Assembly: GCF_000615975.1 (NCBI RefSeq)
Contig: NZ_BAMP01000024.1
Coordinates: forward strand, 1 to 51,271
From: Nitratireductor aquibiodomus NL21 = JCM 21793
Lineage (GTDB): Bacteria; Pseudomonadota; Alphaproteobacteria; Rhizobiales; Rhizobiaceae
DNA: 51,271 nt
Reading direction: 5' to 3'
How positions within the stretch are numbered: position 1 is the first letter of the stretch; each line of letters starts with the position of its first letter. Position numbers and translations under genes: made by a program. A model generated the notes under the pieces. The model did not search any database, was not told the DNA's origin, and saw nothing but the letters and a program-made list of their open reading frames with translations. Positions 8,962 to 18,091 of the stretch are shown here, one piece after another.

Positions 8962-10029
8962 TCAGTGCGCCTCCAGCCTTTGTCCGCCATCGTGGTCAAA
9001 CAAATGCACATGTTCGACCGGCACGGAAAGCGCCAGCGTTTCCCCCGGTTTCGGCAATTCCCTGTCACGCAGCACGACGCGCACGTCTTCTCCGGCAATG
9101 GTGCCGAACACATGGATCTCCGGGCCGGTCGGCTCCACGACTTCGACATGGAGTTTCAGCGGCCCTTCCGGGTCCCTTTGATAGGATTCGGGGCGAATGC
9201 CAACCGTCACGGTCTCATGGCCGAACCCCTGCGCGATGGGGAGGCTCGTCCCATCCTGAAGCACCGCCACCGGTGTCGCGCCCACCATGCCCGTTTCAGC
9301 TTGCAGAAAGCTCATCGCCGGCGAGCCGATGAAGCCGGCAACGAAGGTGTTGGCGGGCCGGTCGTAGAGTTCCAGCGGTGTGCCCACCTGCTCGATGTTG
9401 CCGCCATTCATGACAACGATCCGGTCGGCCATGGTCATAGCCTCGATCTGGTCATGCGTCACATAGACGATGGTCGTGCCAAGCTTCTGGTGCAGCGCCT
9501 TGATCTCGGTACGCATCTGGATGCGCAGTTTCGCATCGAGGTTCGAAAGCGGCTCATCGAAGAGAAACACTTTCGGATCGCGAACGATGGCCCGGCCCAT
9601 GGCGACGCGCTGGCGCTGGCCGCCGGAGAGCTGGCCCGGCTTGCGGTCGAGATAGGCATCGAGATTGAGAATTTCCGCCGCCTTGCGGATGCGCCGCTCG
9701 GTCTCGTCTTTCGGTTCGCCGCGCACACGCGGCCCGAAGCTGATGTTCTCGCGAACGCTCATATGCGGGAAGAGCGCATAGGACTGGAACACCATGGAGG
9801 TGTCGCGCTTCTGGGGTGGCACGTCGTTGGCGCGTGCGCCGCCAATGACGAGGTCTCCGCCGGTGATCGGCTCCAGCCCGGCAATCATGCGCAGTAAGGT
9901 CGACTTGCCGCAGCCAGACGGCCCGACCAGAACCACGAATTCGCCATCGTCAATCGCCAGTGAGAGTTTCTCGATCACGGTCAGCGAACCGTAGCGCTTG
10001 GAAATGTCCTTCAGTTTCAGCTCTGCCAT
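8962..10029 (-). CDS. ABC transporter ATP-binding protein, CUT1 (UgpC/MalK) type
   Basis: 355 residues with [11 protein letters not shown] (Walker A), [19 protein letters not shown] (signature), [14 protein letters not shown] (Walker B) and [10 protein letters not shown] (switch), then a TOBE region. It should power the binding protein and two permeases encoded divergently at 11083-14107, which have no ATPase gene of their own. It starts 11 bases after the SDR gene and is followed two bases later by the RpiR gene. The frame is intact. Confidence 0.92.
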   Translation of the reverse strand: MAELKLKDISKRYGSLTVIEKLSLAIDDGEFVVLVGPSGCGKSTLLRMIAGLEPITGGDLVIGGARANDVPPQKRDTSMVFQSYALFPHMSVRENISFGPRVRGEPKDETERRIRKAAEILNLDAYLDRKPGQLSGGQRQRVAMGRAIVRDPKVFLFDEPLSNLDAKLRIQMRTEIKALHQKLGTTIVYVTHDQIEAMTMADRIVVMNGGNIEQVGTPLELYDRPANTFVAGFIGSPAMSFLQAETGMVGATPVAVLQDGTSLPIAQGFGHETVTVGIRPESYQRDPEGPLKLHVEVVEPTGPEIHVFGTIAGEDVRVVLRDRELPKPGETLALSVPVEHVHLFDHDGGQRLEAH

Positions 10030-10040
10030 GAAGGGTCTCC

Positions 10041-10797
10041 TCAGCCGGCTATCTGTTCAAGAAAGGGCAGGTTCCCGGCGGAAATGCCCGCATCCACTGG
10101 AAGCACCGTGCCGGTGATGCCGCTTGCAAGCGGGGAGGCGAGGAACGCGGCAGCGCGCGCCACTTCCACAGGCTCAACCATGCGCCCCAGCGGATAGAGC
10201 TGCCGCACCTTGCTAAGATGCCCGGGTCGCGTTCGATGCGGTGATCCCAGGCCATGGTGCGCACCGAACCCGGCGTAATCGCATTGGCGCGGATGCCGTG
10301 TCTGCCTTCCTCCGTGGCGATGGCGCGCATCCAGGCGATCAGCCGGCCTTGGCTGCCGCATAGGCGGGGTTGCCATAGTGCGAAAGCGCGTTGATCGAGG
10401 AAATGAACACGAAGGCCGCCTCCTTTCGGCCTGCGCGCATGGCAGGCAGGAAAGCCTGTGAAAGCCGCGCCGCGCTGCGCAGGTTGAGATCCAGTTCATG
10501 GGAGAGCGCCTTGGGCGTCACATCGTCCAGCGTTTCGGCACGCGTCCAGCCGGCGTTGGAGATCACGGCATCCGGAACGCCCCCATCGCAGATGCGCCTG
10601 ACCGCCGCTTCGACCGCACTGTCGTCCAGCAGGTCAAAGCGTTGGGCCTCTCCAACTCCGTCAAAAGACAGGTCGGCTTCCTCTAGATCGCATGCGACCA
10701 CAAAGGCGCCAAACCCCGAAAGGACGTCCACCATGGCCCGGCCGATGCCACCGGCCGCACCCGTCACGACAGTTCTGTGACCATTGAGATCGATCAT
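10041..10797 (-). CDS. Short-chain dehydrogenase/reductase (SDR), two frame breaks
   Basis: Classical SDR with the Rossmann motif [10 protein letters not shown] (about residues 11-20), NAG in VISNAGW, the catalytic serine in [10 protein letters not shown] and the Y-x-x-x-K pair in YAAAKAG. The C-terminal half reads [21 protein letters not shown] and then [16 protein letters not shown]. The frame breaks near 10342 (one C missing on the coding strand after AAAKAG) and at 10221-10223 (GGG should be GGGG). Two added bases give 252 residues, the normal length. It is the first gene of the leftward operon. It probably oxidises a hydroxyl of the imported compound; the substrate is unknown. Confidence 0.85.
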
Positions 10798-11082
10798 TGC
10801 GCTCCCGTTCTTCCCCTCATCCGCCCGCTTTCGTGGGGTCTCTTCGTTCTTTCCAGCAATCTGGCGCTGCCTGAAACACAGGCCGGCAGCCAAAGATTTG
10901 CCGATAAATCGTAATTTAGCAACATGAATGTGTGATTTCACTTGCTTATTTCCAATTTCTGTAAAAAAATTACACGAAAGATCGCTGCTCGCGCCATGCG
11001 GCAATCCGCAAGAACAGTCAAGGCGCAGGTGCCCTTCACCGGGCACGCATCAGGAACCCGAGAGAGGAACAGGGAGACAGGA
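10798..11082. promoter_or_regulatory. Divergent promoter region with candidate RpiR operator at 10960-10974
   Basis: This AT-rich 285-base gap separates the leftward SDR operon from the rightward transporter operon. TGTAAAAAAATTACA (10960-10974) is a 15-base near-palindrome with TGTAA/TTACA arms, similar in style to operators of RpiR regulators. GTAATTT at 10909 and TGATTTCA at 10932 are looser relatives. No other gene is seen here. Assignment to the adjacent RpiR protein is by position only. Confidence 0.45.
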
Positions 11083-12314
11083 ATGAACAGGACCGCATTG
11101 AAAGCCACCGTCGCCGGTGCCGCGCTTCTATCCATGGCTGGGTGGGTGCAGGCCGAGACCGTGCGCGTCACCGTGGCTGAATACAGCTCCAAAACCGGCC
11201 CCTATTTCGAAGAGGCCGCCAAGGCATTCGAAGAGGCCAATCCCGGCTCCGATATCCAGATCGAGGTGGTGCCCTGGGATGTGCTTCTGCAGAAGCTGAC
11301 CACCGACATTTCCGGCGGCGCCAATGCCGATCTGTCGATCATCGGCACACGCTGGCTGATCGACTTTGTCGATCAGGGCATCGCTGCGCCGCTGGACGAT
11401 TACATGACACAGGACTTCAGGGACCGGTTCTTCCCGGTCTTCCTCGAGCCCTCCGTGATGCAGGAAAAGACCTATGGTCTGCCCATCGCCGCGTCGGCCC
11501 GCGCCATGTACTACAACAAGGCACTGTTCGAGCAGGCCGGCATCGCGAGGTTCCCGACACATGGGACGAGCTTGCCGAAGCGGCCAAGAAAATCGGTGCG
11601 CTGGGTGACGACATTGCCGGCTTCGGCCTTCAGGGCAAGGAGATCGAGACCGACGTCTATTTCTACTACGCTTTCTGGGCCTATGGCGGCCAGCTTGTTG
11701 AGGAGGACGGCACATCCGGCCTCGATAGCGATGCCGGCTACAAGGCTGCGGAGATGTACAAATCGCTGATCGATTCCGGCGCGACGCAGCCCGGTGTCAC
11801 CTCCTATAACCGCGAGGATGTGCAGAACCTGTTCAAGCAGGGCAAGGTCGGCATGATGATCACCGCGCCGTTCCTCTCGAACCAGATCAAGGAAGAAGCG
11901 CCCGATCTCGAATATGGTGTTGCTGCCATTCCGGCGGGACCGGATGGAGACCGCGGCACTTATGGCGTGACCGATTCCATCATCATGTTCGAGAACTCAG
12001 AGAACAAGGAGATGGCCTGGAAATTCCTCGACCAGCTCTTCACCACCGAATGGCGCGCGAAGTTCACTTCGGGCGAGGGTTTCCTGCCGGTCAATCCGGA
12101 GGTCGCGGCGCAGCCGGCTTTTGCCGACAATGCCGACCTGAAAGCCTTCACGGGGCTTCTGCCGGACGCGCGCTTTGCCCCGGTCATTGCAGGCTGGGAG
12201 GAGATCGCCGCCACCACGTCGGATGCGGTGCAGACCATCTATCTCGGCAATGGCGAGCCCAAGGCAACGCTCGATGCCGCCGCTGGGGAGATCAATGGCA
12301 TTCTTGGTCAGTAG
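11083..12314 (+). CDS. ABC transporter sugar-type (family 1) substrate-binding protein, frame broken
   Basis: Periplasmic solute-binding protein with a signal peptide (residues 1-23, cleavage after VQA). EVVPWDVLLQKLTTDISGG and IIGTRWLIDFVDQG are typical of the MalE-like cluster. The frame breaks near 11549, where gcgagg-ttccc should probably be gcgaggg-ttccc; the continuation then reads VPDTWDELAEAAKKIGALGD. The repaired protein has 410 residues. It heads the rightward operon. The ligand is not deducible from sequence; the linked PLP enzyme and peptidase make a plain sugar less likely than an amino-acid-containing or modified compound, which is an inference. Confidence 0.88.
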
Positions 12315-12336
12315 GCCAAAAATCCGGTGAAACAGA

Positions 12337-12361
12337 CATGCGCGGCGAGAAACCGCGCATG
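12337..12361 (+). terminator. Perfect hairpin between binding-protein and permease genes
   Basis: CATGCGCGG (12337-12345) and CCGCGCATG (12353-12361) form a perfect 9 bp stem with a 7-base loop. A smaller inverted repeat, TCCGGC with GCCGGA, follows at about 12377-12393. The 96-base gap to the permease holds nothing else. As at 3602 and 31326, it probably stabilises the binding-protein mRNA or attenuates read-through. Confidence 0.7.
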
Positions 12362-12410
12362 CTTCTCCTGACGTCCATCCGGCAAGGCGCCGGACAACCG
12401 TGACGGGACC

Positions 12411-13286
12411 ATGATCCGCTCGCCCCTGACAAATCCCTATCTTCTGATCCTGCCGGGGTTTCTTCTCGCCGCGTTCATCATCCTGTGGCCGCTTTACCAG
12501 CTCGGCACGATTTCACTCAACGACGTCAACCGCTTCGGCCAGCTGCGTGGTTTCAACGGCGTCGAAAACTATGTCGCCGTCTTCACCGATCCGGATTTTC
12601 TGGGCGCGCTCTGGCGCACCTTCATCTGGACCGGCGGCATCGTGTTCGGCACACTCATCGTTTCCGTGCCCGTCGCCATGATCCTCAACGAGGATTTCTA
12701 TGGCCGCTCACTTGCGCGCGTCATCGTCATGTTGCCCTGGGCCGTGTCGCTCACCATGACCGCCATCGTCTGGCGCTGGGCGCTGAATGGCGAGAGCGGC
12801 ATGCTCAATTCGGGGCTGCAGAACATTGGCCTGATCGATCAGAACATCCAGTGGCTTGCCCGCGCTTCGACCGCCTTCCCGGTGCAGATCATGATCGGCA
12901 TTCTGGTCACGATCCCGTTCACGACAACCATCTTTCTCGGCGGCCTCTCATCCATTCCCGACGATCTTTATGAGGCGGCGAAGCTTGAAGGTGCATCGCG
13001 CTGGCAGACCTTCCGCGAGATCACCCTGCCACTGATGAAGCCGTTTTTGAATATCTCGATCGTGCTCAACATGATCTATGTGTTCAATTCATTCCCGATC
13101 ATCTGGGCGACCACGCAGGGCGGGCCCGCCAACTCGACCGATATTCTTGTTACCTATCTCTACAAGCTCGGTTTCCGCTTCGGCAAACTGGGCGAGGCGT
13201 CCGCCCTGTCGGTGATGATGTTCGCGCTGCTTCTGGTCTTCACCATCCTCTATGTCGCGCTGGCCATGCGCAGGGAGCGGACATGA
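12411..13286 (+). CDS. ABC transporter permease, MalF type
   Basis: 291 residues, about six helices. The EAA loop reads [21 protein letters not shown] (near residues 185-205). The N-terminus [19 protein letters not shown] is typical of CUT1 permeases. Its last four bases overlap the next permease gene, so the two are coupled. It belongs to the importer with the binding protein at 11083 and the ATPase at 8962. Confidence 0.9.
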   Translation: MIRSPLTNPYLLILPGFLLAAFIILWPLYQLGTISLNDVNRFGQLRGFNGVENYVAVFTDPDFLGALWRTFIWTGGIVFGTLIVSVPVAMILNEDFYGRSLARVIVMLPWAVSLTMTAIVWRWALNGESGMLNSGLQNIGLIDQNIQWLARASTAFPVQIMIGILVTIPFTTTIFLGGLSSIPDDLYEAAKLEGASRWQTFREITLPLMKPFLNISIVLNMIYVFNSFPIIWATTQGGPANSTDILVTYLYKLGFRFGKLGEASALSVMMFALLLVFTILYVALAMRRERT

Positions 13287-14107
13287 ACCCCAAACTGAAG
13301 AAATCGCTTCTCTACTGGGCGCTGCTGTCACCGCTCATTGTGCTGATCCTGTTTCCGTTTGCCGTGATGTTCATCACTGCGATCAAGCCGGCCAACGAGG
13401 TGCTGTCGCCAACCTGGTGGCCGCGTGAGGCGGCATGGCGGAATTTCATAGACATGTGGGCCGTCACCAATTTCGGCACCGCGCTCTGGAATTCGATCTA
13501 TGTCTCGGTGCTGTCGACCGTTCTGGCGCTCGCGGTCTCCATTCCAGCGGCTTACGCCATGAGCCGTTTCCGCTTCAGGGGGCAGGGCTTTTTCCGCCAG
13601 TTCCTGCTCGTCACGCAGATGCTCTCGCCCATCGTGCTTGTCATCGGCCTGTTCCGGCTGGTGGTGTGGCTCGGCCTGCTCGACAATGTGAACTCCATCG
13701 TCTTCGTCTATGGTGCGTTCAATGTCGCTTTCACCGTGTGGATGCTGCAGAGCTATTTCTCTACCATTCCGAAGGATCTGGAAGAGGCCGCGTGGATCGA
13801 GGGCGCGAGCCCGGCAAAGGCGCTGGTGATGGTGTTCCTGCCGCTCGCCCTTCCTGCGATGACGGTCACCGCCATCTTCTCCTTCATCAATGCGTGGAAC
13901 GAGTTCGTCATCGCGCTCACCATGCTGCGGCGTCAGGAAAGCTACACGCTGCCGATCCAGATTTTCTCTCTCGTCGCCGGCCGCTACACGGTCGAGTGGC
14001 ACCATGTCATGGCGGCCACCTTTGTCGCCACGATCCCCGTCGCCGTCATCTTTGCCTGGTTGCAGCGCTATCTGGTGCGCGGCCTGGCCATCGGTGCGGT
14101 GAAATAA
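13283..14107 (+). CDS. ABC transporter permease, MalG type
   Basis: 274 residues with six predicted helices. The EAA loop reads [21 protein letters not shown]. The ATG overlaps the stop of the MalF-type gene in ATGA fashion. The C-terminal [20 protein letters not shown] and the terminal helix are usual for the family. It completes the membrane part of the RpiR-cluster importer. Confidence 0.9.
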   Translation: MNPKLKKSLLYWALLSPLIVLILFPFAVMFITAIKPANEVLSPTWWPREAAWRNFIDMWAVTNFGTALWNSIYVSVLSTVLALAVSIPAAYAMSRFRFRGQGFFRQFLLVTQMLSPIVLVIGLFRLVVWLGLLDNVNSIVFVYGAFNVAFTVWMLQSYFSTIPKDLEEAAWIEGASPAKALVMVFLPLALPAMTVTAIFSFINAWNEFVIALTMLRRQESYTLPIQIFSLVAGRYTVEWHHVMAATFVATIPVAVIFAWLQRYLVRGLAIGAVK

Positions 14108-14109
14108 AG

Positions 14110-14119
14110 CAATTCCAGG
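14110..14119. repeat. Half copy of the CAATTCCAGG palindromic repeat
   Basis: CAATTCCAGG lies just after the permease stop and before the ridA ribosome site. The same 10-mer forms the left arm of the full palindrome at 16069-16110. Only one arm is present here, so no hairpin is predicted. Confidence 0.5.
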
Positions 14120-14133
14120 AACGGAGTATATTC

Positions 14134-14499
14134 ATGACCAAGCAGTGCTTCGGCACCTCCCATGTGCCGCTTTCCCCCGCCGTACGCGCCGGCGATTTCG
14201 TCTACATCTCCGGCCAGGTTCCGGTGGGTGCCGATGGCGTTGTCGTCAAGGGTGGCATCACCGAGCAGACCGGGCAGGTGATGGAAAACGTCAAGGCGGC
14301 GCTGGCGCTCGCCGGCTGCACACTCGACGATGTGGTGAAAACGACCGTCTGGCTGGAAGACGCACGCGATTTCGGCCCGTTCAATGCAGTTTACGGCAAG
14401 TACTTTCCCAAGAACCCGCCGGCGCGCACCACGGTTGAATCGCGGCTGATGATCGACATCAAGATCGAAGTCGAGGCCGTCGCCTACAAGCCGCTCTGA
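14134..14499 (+). CDS. RidA family protein (reactive intermediate/imine deaminase)
   Basis: 121 residues. RidA proteins hydrolyse reactive enamines and imines released by PLP enzymes, to ketoacids and ammonia. The N-terminal VPLSPAVRAGDFVYISGQVP and the C-terminal PPARTTVESRLMIDIKIEVEAVAYK, which includes the conserved arginine, are diagnostic. The ATG chosen has GGAG about ten bases upstream. Its place in an operon opposite a D-threonine/D-serine-type PLP enzyme makes sense if that enzyme releases 2-aminoacrylate or a similar imine. That link is an inference. Confidence 0.92.
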   Translation: MTKQCFGTSHVPLSPAVRAGDFVYISGQVPVGADGVVVKGGITEQTGQVMENVKAALALAGCTLDDVVKTTVWLEDARDFGPFNAVYGKYFPKNPPARTTVESRLMIDIKIEVEAVAYKPL

Positions 14500-14523
14500 T
14501 CCATAAAGCCGGAACCTCATCGC

Positions 14524-16011
14524 ATGCGTGTCTTTACCGCCTCGCTCGCCACCGAAACCAACACCTTCTCGCCGATCCCGACCGATCGCGGGGATTTCGA
14601 GATGGCGTTTTATGCCGGGCCGGGGGAGCACCCCGAGACTCCGACGCTCTGTTCGGCGCCCATCCCGGTTTTGCGGCGGCGGGCGCGGGAAGAGGGTTTC
14701 ACCCTGATCGAGGGCACTGCCACCTGGGCGGAGCCGGGCGGCTATGTCCGGCTCGATGTCTATGAGGCGCTGCGCGATGAGATTCTGGATCAGTTGCGTG
14801 ACGCCATGCCGGTGGACTGTGTGGTGCTTGGCCTGCACGGCGCAATGGTCGCGCGCGGGCTCGACGATTGCGAGGGCGATCTTCTCGCCCGTGTGCGCGA
14901 GATCGTCGGCCCGGAGGTGATCGTCGCCGCCGAGCTCGACCCGCACAGCCATCTGACGGCGAAGCGCGTTGCGGCGGCGAACATCCTCGCCGCCTTTCTC
15001 GAATTCCCCCACACCGATTTTCTCGAACGTGCCGAGCATGTGGTGGATCTCGCCCTGCGTGCCACGCGCGGCGAAATCCGCCCGGTTATCTCCACCTTCG
15101 ACTGCCGCATGATCGACGTCTTCCCGACAAGCCGCGAGCCCATGCGCTCCTTCGTGGACCGTATGAAGGCACTGCAGGGCAGGGAGGGCATTCTCTCCGT
15201 CTCGCTCATCCACGGCTTCATGGCGGGTGATGTGCCCGAGCTTGGCACACAGGTCATGGTCGTCACCGACAATGTGCCGGAGAAAGGTGCGGCGCTGGCC
15301 GAAAAGATCGGGCAGGAAGTGCGCGGCATGCGCGGCATGACCGCCATGAAAAGCCTCCCCGCCGCAGATGCCATCGCTAGGGCGAGGGCCGGCGGTGCAG
15401 GTGGCAAGCCACTCGTCATCGCCGACATGTGGGACAATCCCGGCGGCGGCACGGCGGGCGACAACACCGTTCTCCTGCATGCGCTCGTTCAAAGCGGCAT
15501 CATACGTGCAGGTGTTGCCACCATCTGGGACCCGCAGGCCGTCGGCTTTGCGCATGGCGCGGGCGAGGGCACGATTCTCGACATGCGCATTGGCGGAAAG
15601 GCAAACGCCGCCAGCGGCACGCCGTTCGACGGGTCATTCGAGATCCGCAAGCTGGCTGGGGAAGGCTGGCAGACCTTTGGCACAAGCCGCGTCACGCTCG
15701 GCCCTGCCGCGGTGGTTCGGCTTGTCGGCACCGAAATCGACATCGTGCTCAACACCAATCGCACCCAGACCTTCGAGCCCGACATCTTCTCCAATCTCGG
15801 TGTCGATCCGCTCGAAAAACAGGTGCTTCTGGTCAAGTCGACCAATCATTTCCATGCGGGCTTCGCCCCCATTGCAGAAGAGATCGTCTATGCGGCGGTG
15901 GAGGGTTGCTACCCGAACAACCCGAAGACGGCCGGCTACAGGAAGCTCGCGCGCCCGATCTGGCCCATCGCCGAAGACATCTTCGATCGGGAAAACGCGA
16001 TGCCTCTTTGA
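14524..16011 (+). CDS. M81 family metallopeptidase (MlrC-like)
   Basis: 495 residues, full length for the family named after MlrC (microcystinase C), a zinc enzyme that cuts small modified peptides. Typical segments are TASLATETNTFSPIPT at the N-terminus, VVLGLHGAMVA, AELDPHSHLT, HTDFLERAEHV, IADMWDNPGGGTAGDNT and KSTNHFHAGFAPIA, which hold the conserved Asp, Glu and His residues. No signal peptide, so it is cytoplasmic. It is the last gene of the rightward RpiR-cluster operon, 24 bases after ridA. Most M81 proteins have no known substrate. The neighbours suggest it opens an amide in an imported D-amino-acid-containing compound. Confidence 0.87.
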   Translation: MRVFTASLATETNTFSPIPTDRGDFEMAFYAGPGEHPETPTLCSAPIPVLRRRAREEGFTLIEGTATWAEPGGYVRLDVYEALRDEILDQLRDAMPVDCVVLGLHGAMVARGLDDCEGDLLARVREIVGPEVIVAAELDPHSHLTAKRVAAANILAAFLEFPHTDFLERAEHVVDLALRATRGEIRPVISTFDCRMIDVFPTSREPMRSFVDRMKALQGREGILSVSLIHGFMAGDVPELGTQVMVVTDNVPEKGAALAEKIGQEVRGMRGMTAMKSLPAADAIARARAGGAGGKPLVIADMWDNPGGGTAGDNTVLLHALVQSGIIRAGVATIWDPQAVGFAHGAGEGTILDMRIGGKANAASGTPFDGSFEIRKLAGEGWQTFGTSRVTLGPAAVVRLVGTEIDIVLNTNRTQTFEPDIFSNLGVDPLEKQVLLVKSTNHFHAGFAPIAEEIVYAAVEGCYPNNPKTAGYRKLARPIWPIAEDIFDRENAMPL

Positions 16012-16068
16012 CCCATCGCAAAGCGTGTCTCCATAACGGCGGCTAGAAAGAACCGTCGAACCAAAAAG

Positions 16069-16110
16069 CAATTCCAGGAAGCGTGGAAACTGGTTTCCCG
16101 CCTGGAATTG
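16069..16110. repeat. Palindromic intergenic repeat before pseudoazurin
   Basis: CAATTCCAGG (16069-16078) and CCTGGAATTG (16101-16110) are perfect 10-base arms, with a further GGAAAC/GTTTCC-like pairing in the interior. The form resembles short palindromic repeats scattered in rhizobial genomes. It ends 19 bases before the pseudoazurin ATG and may also close the upstream M81 operon. Confidence 0.75.
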
Positions 16111-16129
16111 TCAGAAACGGAGACCGTTC

Positions 16130-16591
16130 ATGACTGCGATCAAAACCGCCGCCTTTCTGGCGGCAGGCCTTGCTCTTGGCATCACTGTAGCGCCTGGCTA
16201 TGCAGCCGATTTTGAGATCAGGATGCTCAACAAGGGCGAGAAGGGGGTGATGGTCTTCGAGCCGGATTTTGTCCGCGCCCAGCCCGGCGACACCATCAAA
16301 TTCGTGTCTGTCGATCCCGGCCACAATGCCGAGACCATCAAGGGTATGCTCCCGGAGGGGGCAGCCGCGTTTCGCAGCAAGGTGAGCAAGGATTTCTCCG
16401 TGACACTCACGGAAGAAGGCGTCTACGGCGTCAAATGCACTCCGCACTATGGCATGGGCATGATCGCGCTGATCGCCGTGGGCGAACCCGTGAACGGGGA
16501 GGCCGCCGCAAGGGTGAAGCACCCCGGCAAGGCCAAAAAACATTTCGCCACGCTCTTCGAGGCGTTGCCGGAAAAACTTGCCGCGAAATAA
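16130..16591 (+). CDS. Pseudoazurin (type I blue copper protein)
   Basis: Periplasmic copper electron carrier of 153 residues with a signal peptide ending near PGYAA. The four copper ligands are visible: His in DPGHNAET, and Cys, His and Met in CTPHYGMGM. The N-terminal EIRMLNKGEKGVMVFEPDFV is characteristic. Pseudoazurin donates electrons to copper nitrite reductase or nitrous oxide reductase, or to cytochrome oxidases. No denitrification enzyme is visible here, but the adjacent NsrR-like regulator and globin point to nitrogen-oxide metabolism. The ribosome site is CGGAG. The gene is flanked by related palindromes on both sides. Confidence 0.93.
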   Translation: MTAIKTAAFLAAGLALGITVAPGYAADFEIRMLNKGEKGVMVFEPDFVRAQPGDTIKFVSVDPGHNAETIKGMLPEGAAAFRSKVSKDFSVTLTEEGVYGVKCTPHYGMGMIALIAVGEPVNGEAAARVKHPGKAKKHFATLFEALPEKLAAK

Positions 16592-16622
16592 TTTCAGGAA
16601 CCATGGAGGCCCGCCTGGAATT
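16590..16622. terminator. Hairpin after pseudoazurin, diverged copy of the palindromic repeat
   Basis: AATTTCAGG (16590-16598) pairs with CCTGGAATT (16614-16622) with one mismatch, right at the pseudoazurin stop codon. The arms are the same as in the repeat at 16069-16110. It probably ends transcription between the convergent pseudoazurin and nsrR-like genes. Confidence 0.6.
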
Positions 16623-16652
16623 ATGGGCCCAGGGGCGGGCAGGGGGCGGTTT

Positions 16653-17117
16653 TCATCCAGATGTGATTGCCATCGGGGCTTCTGCTCCGAGCCCGAGAAG
16701 GCCGGCAAGAGTCTGTCGATTGGCCACAAGATCGGCGAGGGAATAGCGGTCGAACACGGCAAGATAGGCGTCGAGAGCTTCCTTTACGACGCCTTTCAGC
16801 CGGCAGGCCGGCGTCAGGACGCAGGCGCTTTCTCCGGTCCCCATGCATTCGACCAGGGCGAGGCTCTCTTCCATCCCCCGAATGATCGTACCCAGCCCGA
16901 TTTCCTCGGGCGCGCGCGCCAGCGCGATCCCGCCTGCGCGGCCACGCAGCGTTTTCACAGCGTCCAGCTGTCCCAGCCGACGCGCCACTTTCAAAAGGTG
17001 ATTGCGCGAGAGGCCGTAGGTCTCGGCAACATCGCTCACGGTGCAGGGCGCACCCTGTTTTGCCGCCAGATAAATCAGCATCCGAAGTGCATAGTCCGTG
17101 TGGAGCGTCATGCGCAT
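16653..17117 (-). CDS. nsrR: Rrf2 family regulator, NsrR-like
   Basis: 154 residues. The N-terminal RMTLHTDYALRMLIYLA and winged helix (VSDVAETYGLSRNHLLKVARRL) are Rrf2-type. Three cysteines in CMGTGESACVLTPACRLK are spaced as the iron-sulfur ligands of NsrR, and the following EALDAYLAVFDRYSLADLV is close to NsrR. NsrR loses its cluster with nitric oxide and releases genes for NO defence. The ATG at 17117 starts four bases after the stop of the membrane-protein gene. It sits downstream of a globin gene that is a likely target. Confidence 0.82.
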   Translation of the reverse strand: MRMTLHTDYALRMLIYLAAKQGAPCTVSDVAETYGLSRNHLLKVARRLGQLDAVKTLRGRAGGIALARAPEEIGLGTIIRGMEESLALVECMGTGESACVLTPACRLKGVVKEALDAYLAVFDRYSLADLVANRQTLAGLLGLGAEAPMAITSG

Positions 17118-17121
17118 CGCA

Positions 17122-17595
17122 CTACCTTTCGGGTCGCGCGAGCGTGGCAAGCGCAACAAGGCCTGCTCCGGCAAGCAGAAGTGCCTTCACCGCCTCACCT
17201 CCCGCATAGAGGAAATGATGCATAGAGGCCGGCAGTGGATTGCCGGCAATCACGGCAGCGACCCGTGCATCCAGCGCGGGCAGAAGCCAGAATGTCTGCG
17301 CCAGGACGATTGCCACCACAAGGCCCGTCGCAGCCAGAAGAGAGCGTTGCCTGTAAGCGAAAACCGTCGCCATCATCAGCAGGACCGCAAATCCCCACTC
17401 GACCCTGGAGAACGCCGCGAAGGTGACATTGCCCACTTCCAGCGCCACGGGCAGCGACAGGGCCTGCGCCTGAAACTTCACCGGGGTCGCAAGAAAAGAG
17501 ACCCCGCAGACCATGCCCAGCCAGAAAAGCGCTACCAGTCCATAACCTGCAAGCGCATAGGGGTTGGCCTTCTCCCCTTCGGTGTTACGCATCAT
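17122..17595 (-). CDS. Integral membrane protein of unknown function
   Basis: About 157 residues with four hydrophobic segments (near residues 14-35, 55-78, 85-105 and 128-150). I do not recognise a named family. Its ATG overlaps the end of the globin gene (atgatgcgtaa junction; ATGs at 17595 and 17592 are both possible). It is placed between globin and nsrR-like genes in a tight three-gene operon, so it may be part of the same nitrosative or oxygen response. This is inferred from position only. Confidence 0.75.
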   Translation of the reverse strand: MMRNTEGEKANPYALAGYGLVALFWLGMVCGVSFLATPVKFQAQALSLPVALEVGNVTFAAFSRVEWGFAVLLMMATVFAYRQRSLLAATGLVVAIVLAQTFWLLPALDARVAAVIAGNPLPASMHHFLYAGGEAVKALLLAGAGLVALATLARPER

Positions 17596-18052
17596 CTCTG
17601 GTCCGGGCTCGTGCGGCATCGGGGCCAAGCGTGGCGGGCAGGCGGAAGAACATTGCGAGTTTCAGGCTCTTTGCAATGCGCTCAGCCCGTTCGATGAACA
17701 CCGCGGCAACCGCTGGCGTGCAAAGATCTCCGACGGTCTGCCGAAAAAGACCGAGCCAGATATCGAAATCCGCTTCCACCACCGTTTTGAGCCTCAGATG
17801 CGCGGGCACCGGCCGGCCATGATAGCTGCCGTCCTTGAGGATCACGGCGCACCAGAAATCGGTCATCTTCTCGAGATGCGGTTCCCAGTTGTCCTTTATC
17901 TCGCCGGCGAAAATCGGCCCAAGCCGCGCATCGCTGCGCACCCGTCGATAGAACTCCCGCACCAGCCGGCCGATGAAGTCCCTGTTCACGGCGGGGTCTT
18001 TCAAAGCCTCCTCCGGTCGAGGCTTTGGCCGGGCGATATAGGTGTCGCTCAT
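17585..18052 (-). CDS. Group III truncated hemoglobin-like globin
   Basis: 155 residues. The pattern FIGRLVREFYRRVRSDARLGPIF, then WEPHLEKMTDFWCAVIL, then PVPAHLRLKTV with the expected proximal histidine, and FDIWLGLFRQTV, fits group III truncated hemoglobins. These heme proteins bind O2 and NO and are often found with NO-responsive regulators. It is the first gene of a leftward operon with a membrane protein and an NsrR-like regulator. Confidence 0.87.
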   Translation of the reverse strand: MSDTYIARPKPRPEEALKDPAVNRDFIGRLVREFYRRVRSDARLGPIFAGEIKDNWEPHLEKMTDFWCAVILKDGSYHGRPVPAHLRLKTVVEADFDIWLGLFRQTVGDLCTPAVAAVFIERAERIAKSLKLAMFFRLPATLGPDAARARTRDDA

Positions 18053-18091
18053 GGAACCCTCCTAAACTGGCATTTTACATACCTCTTTTAT

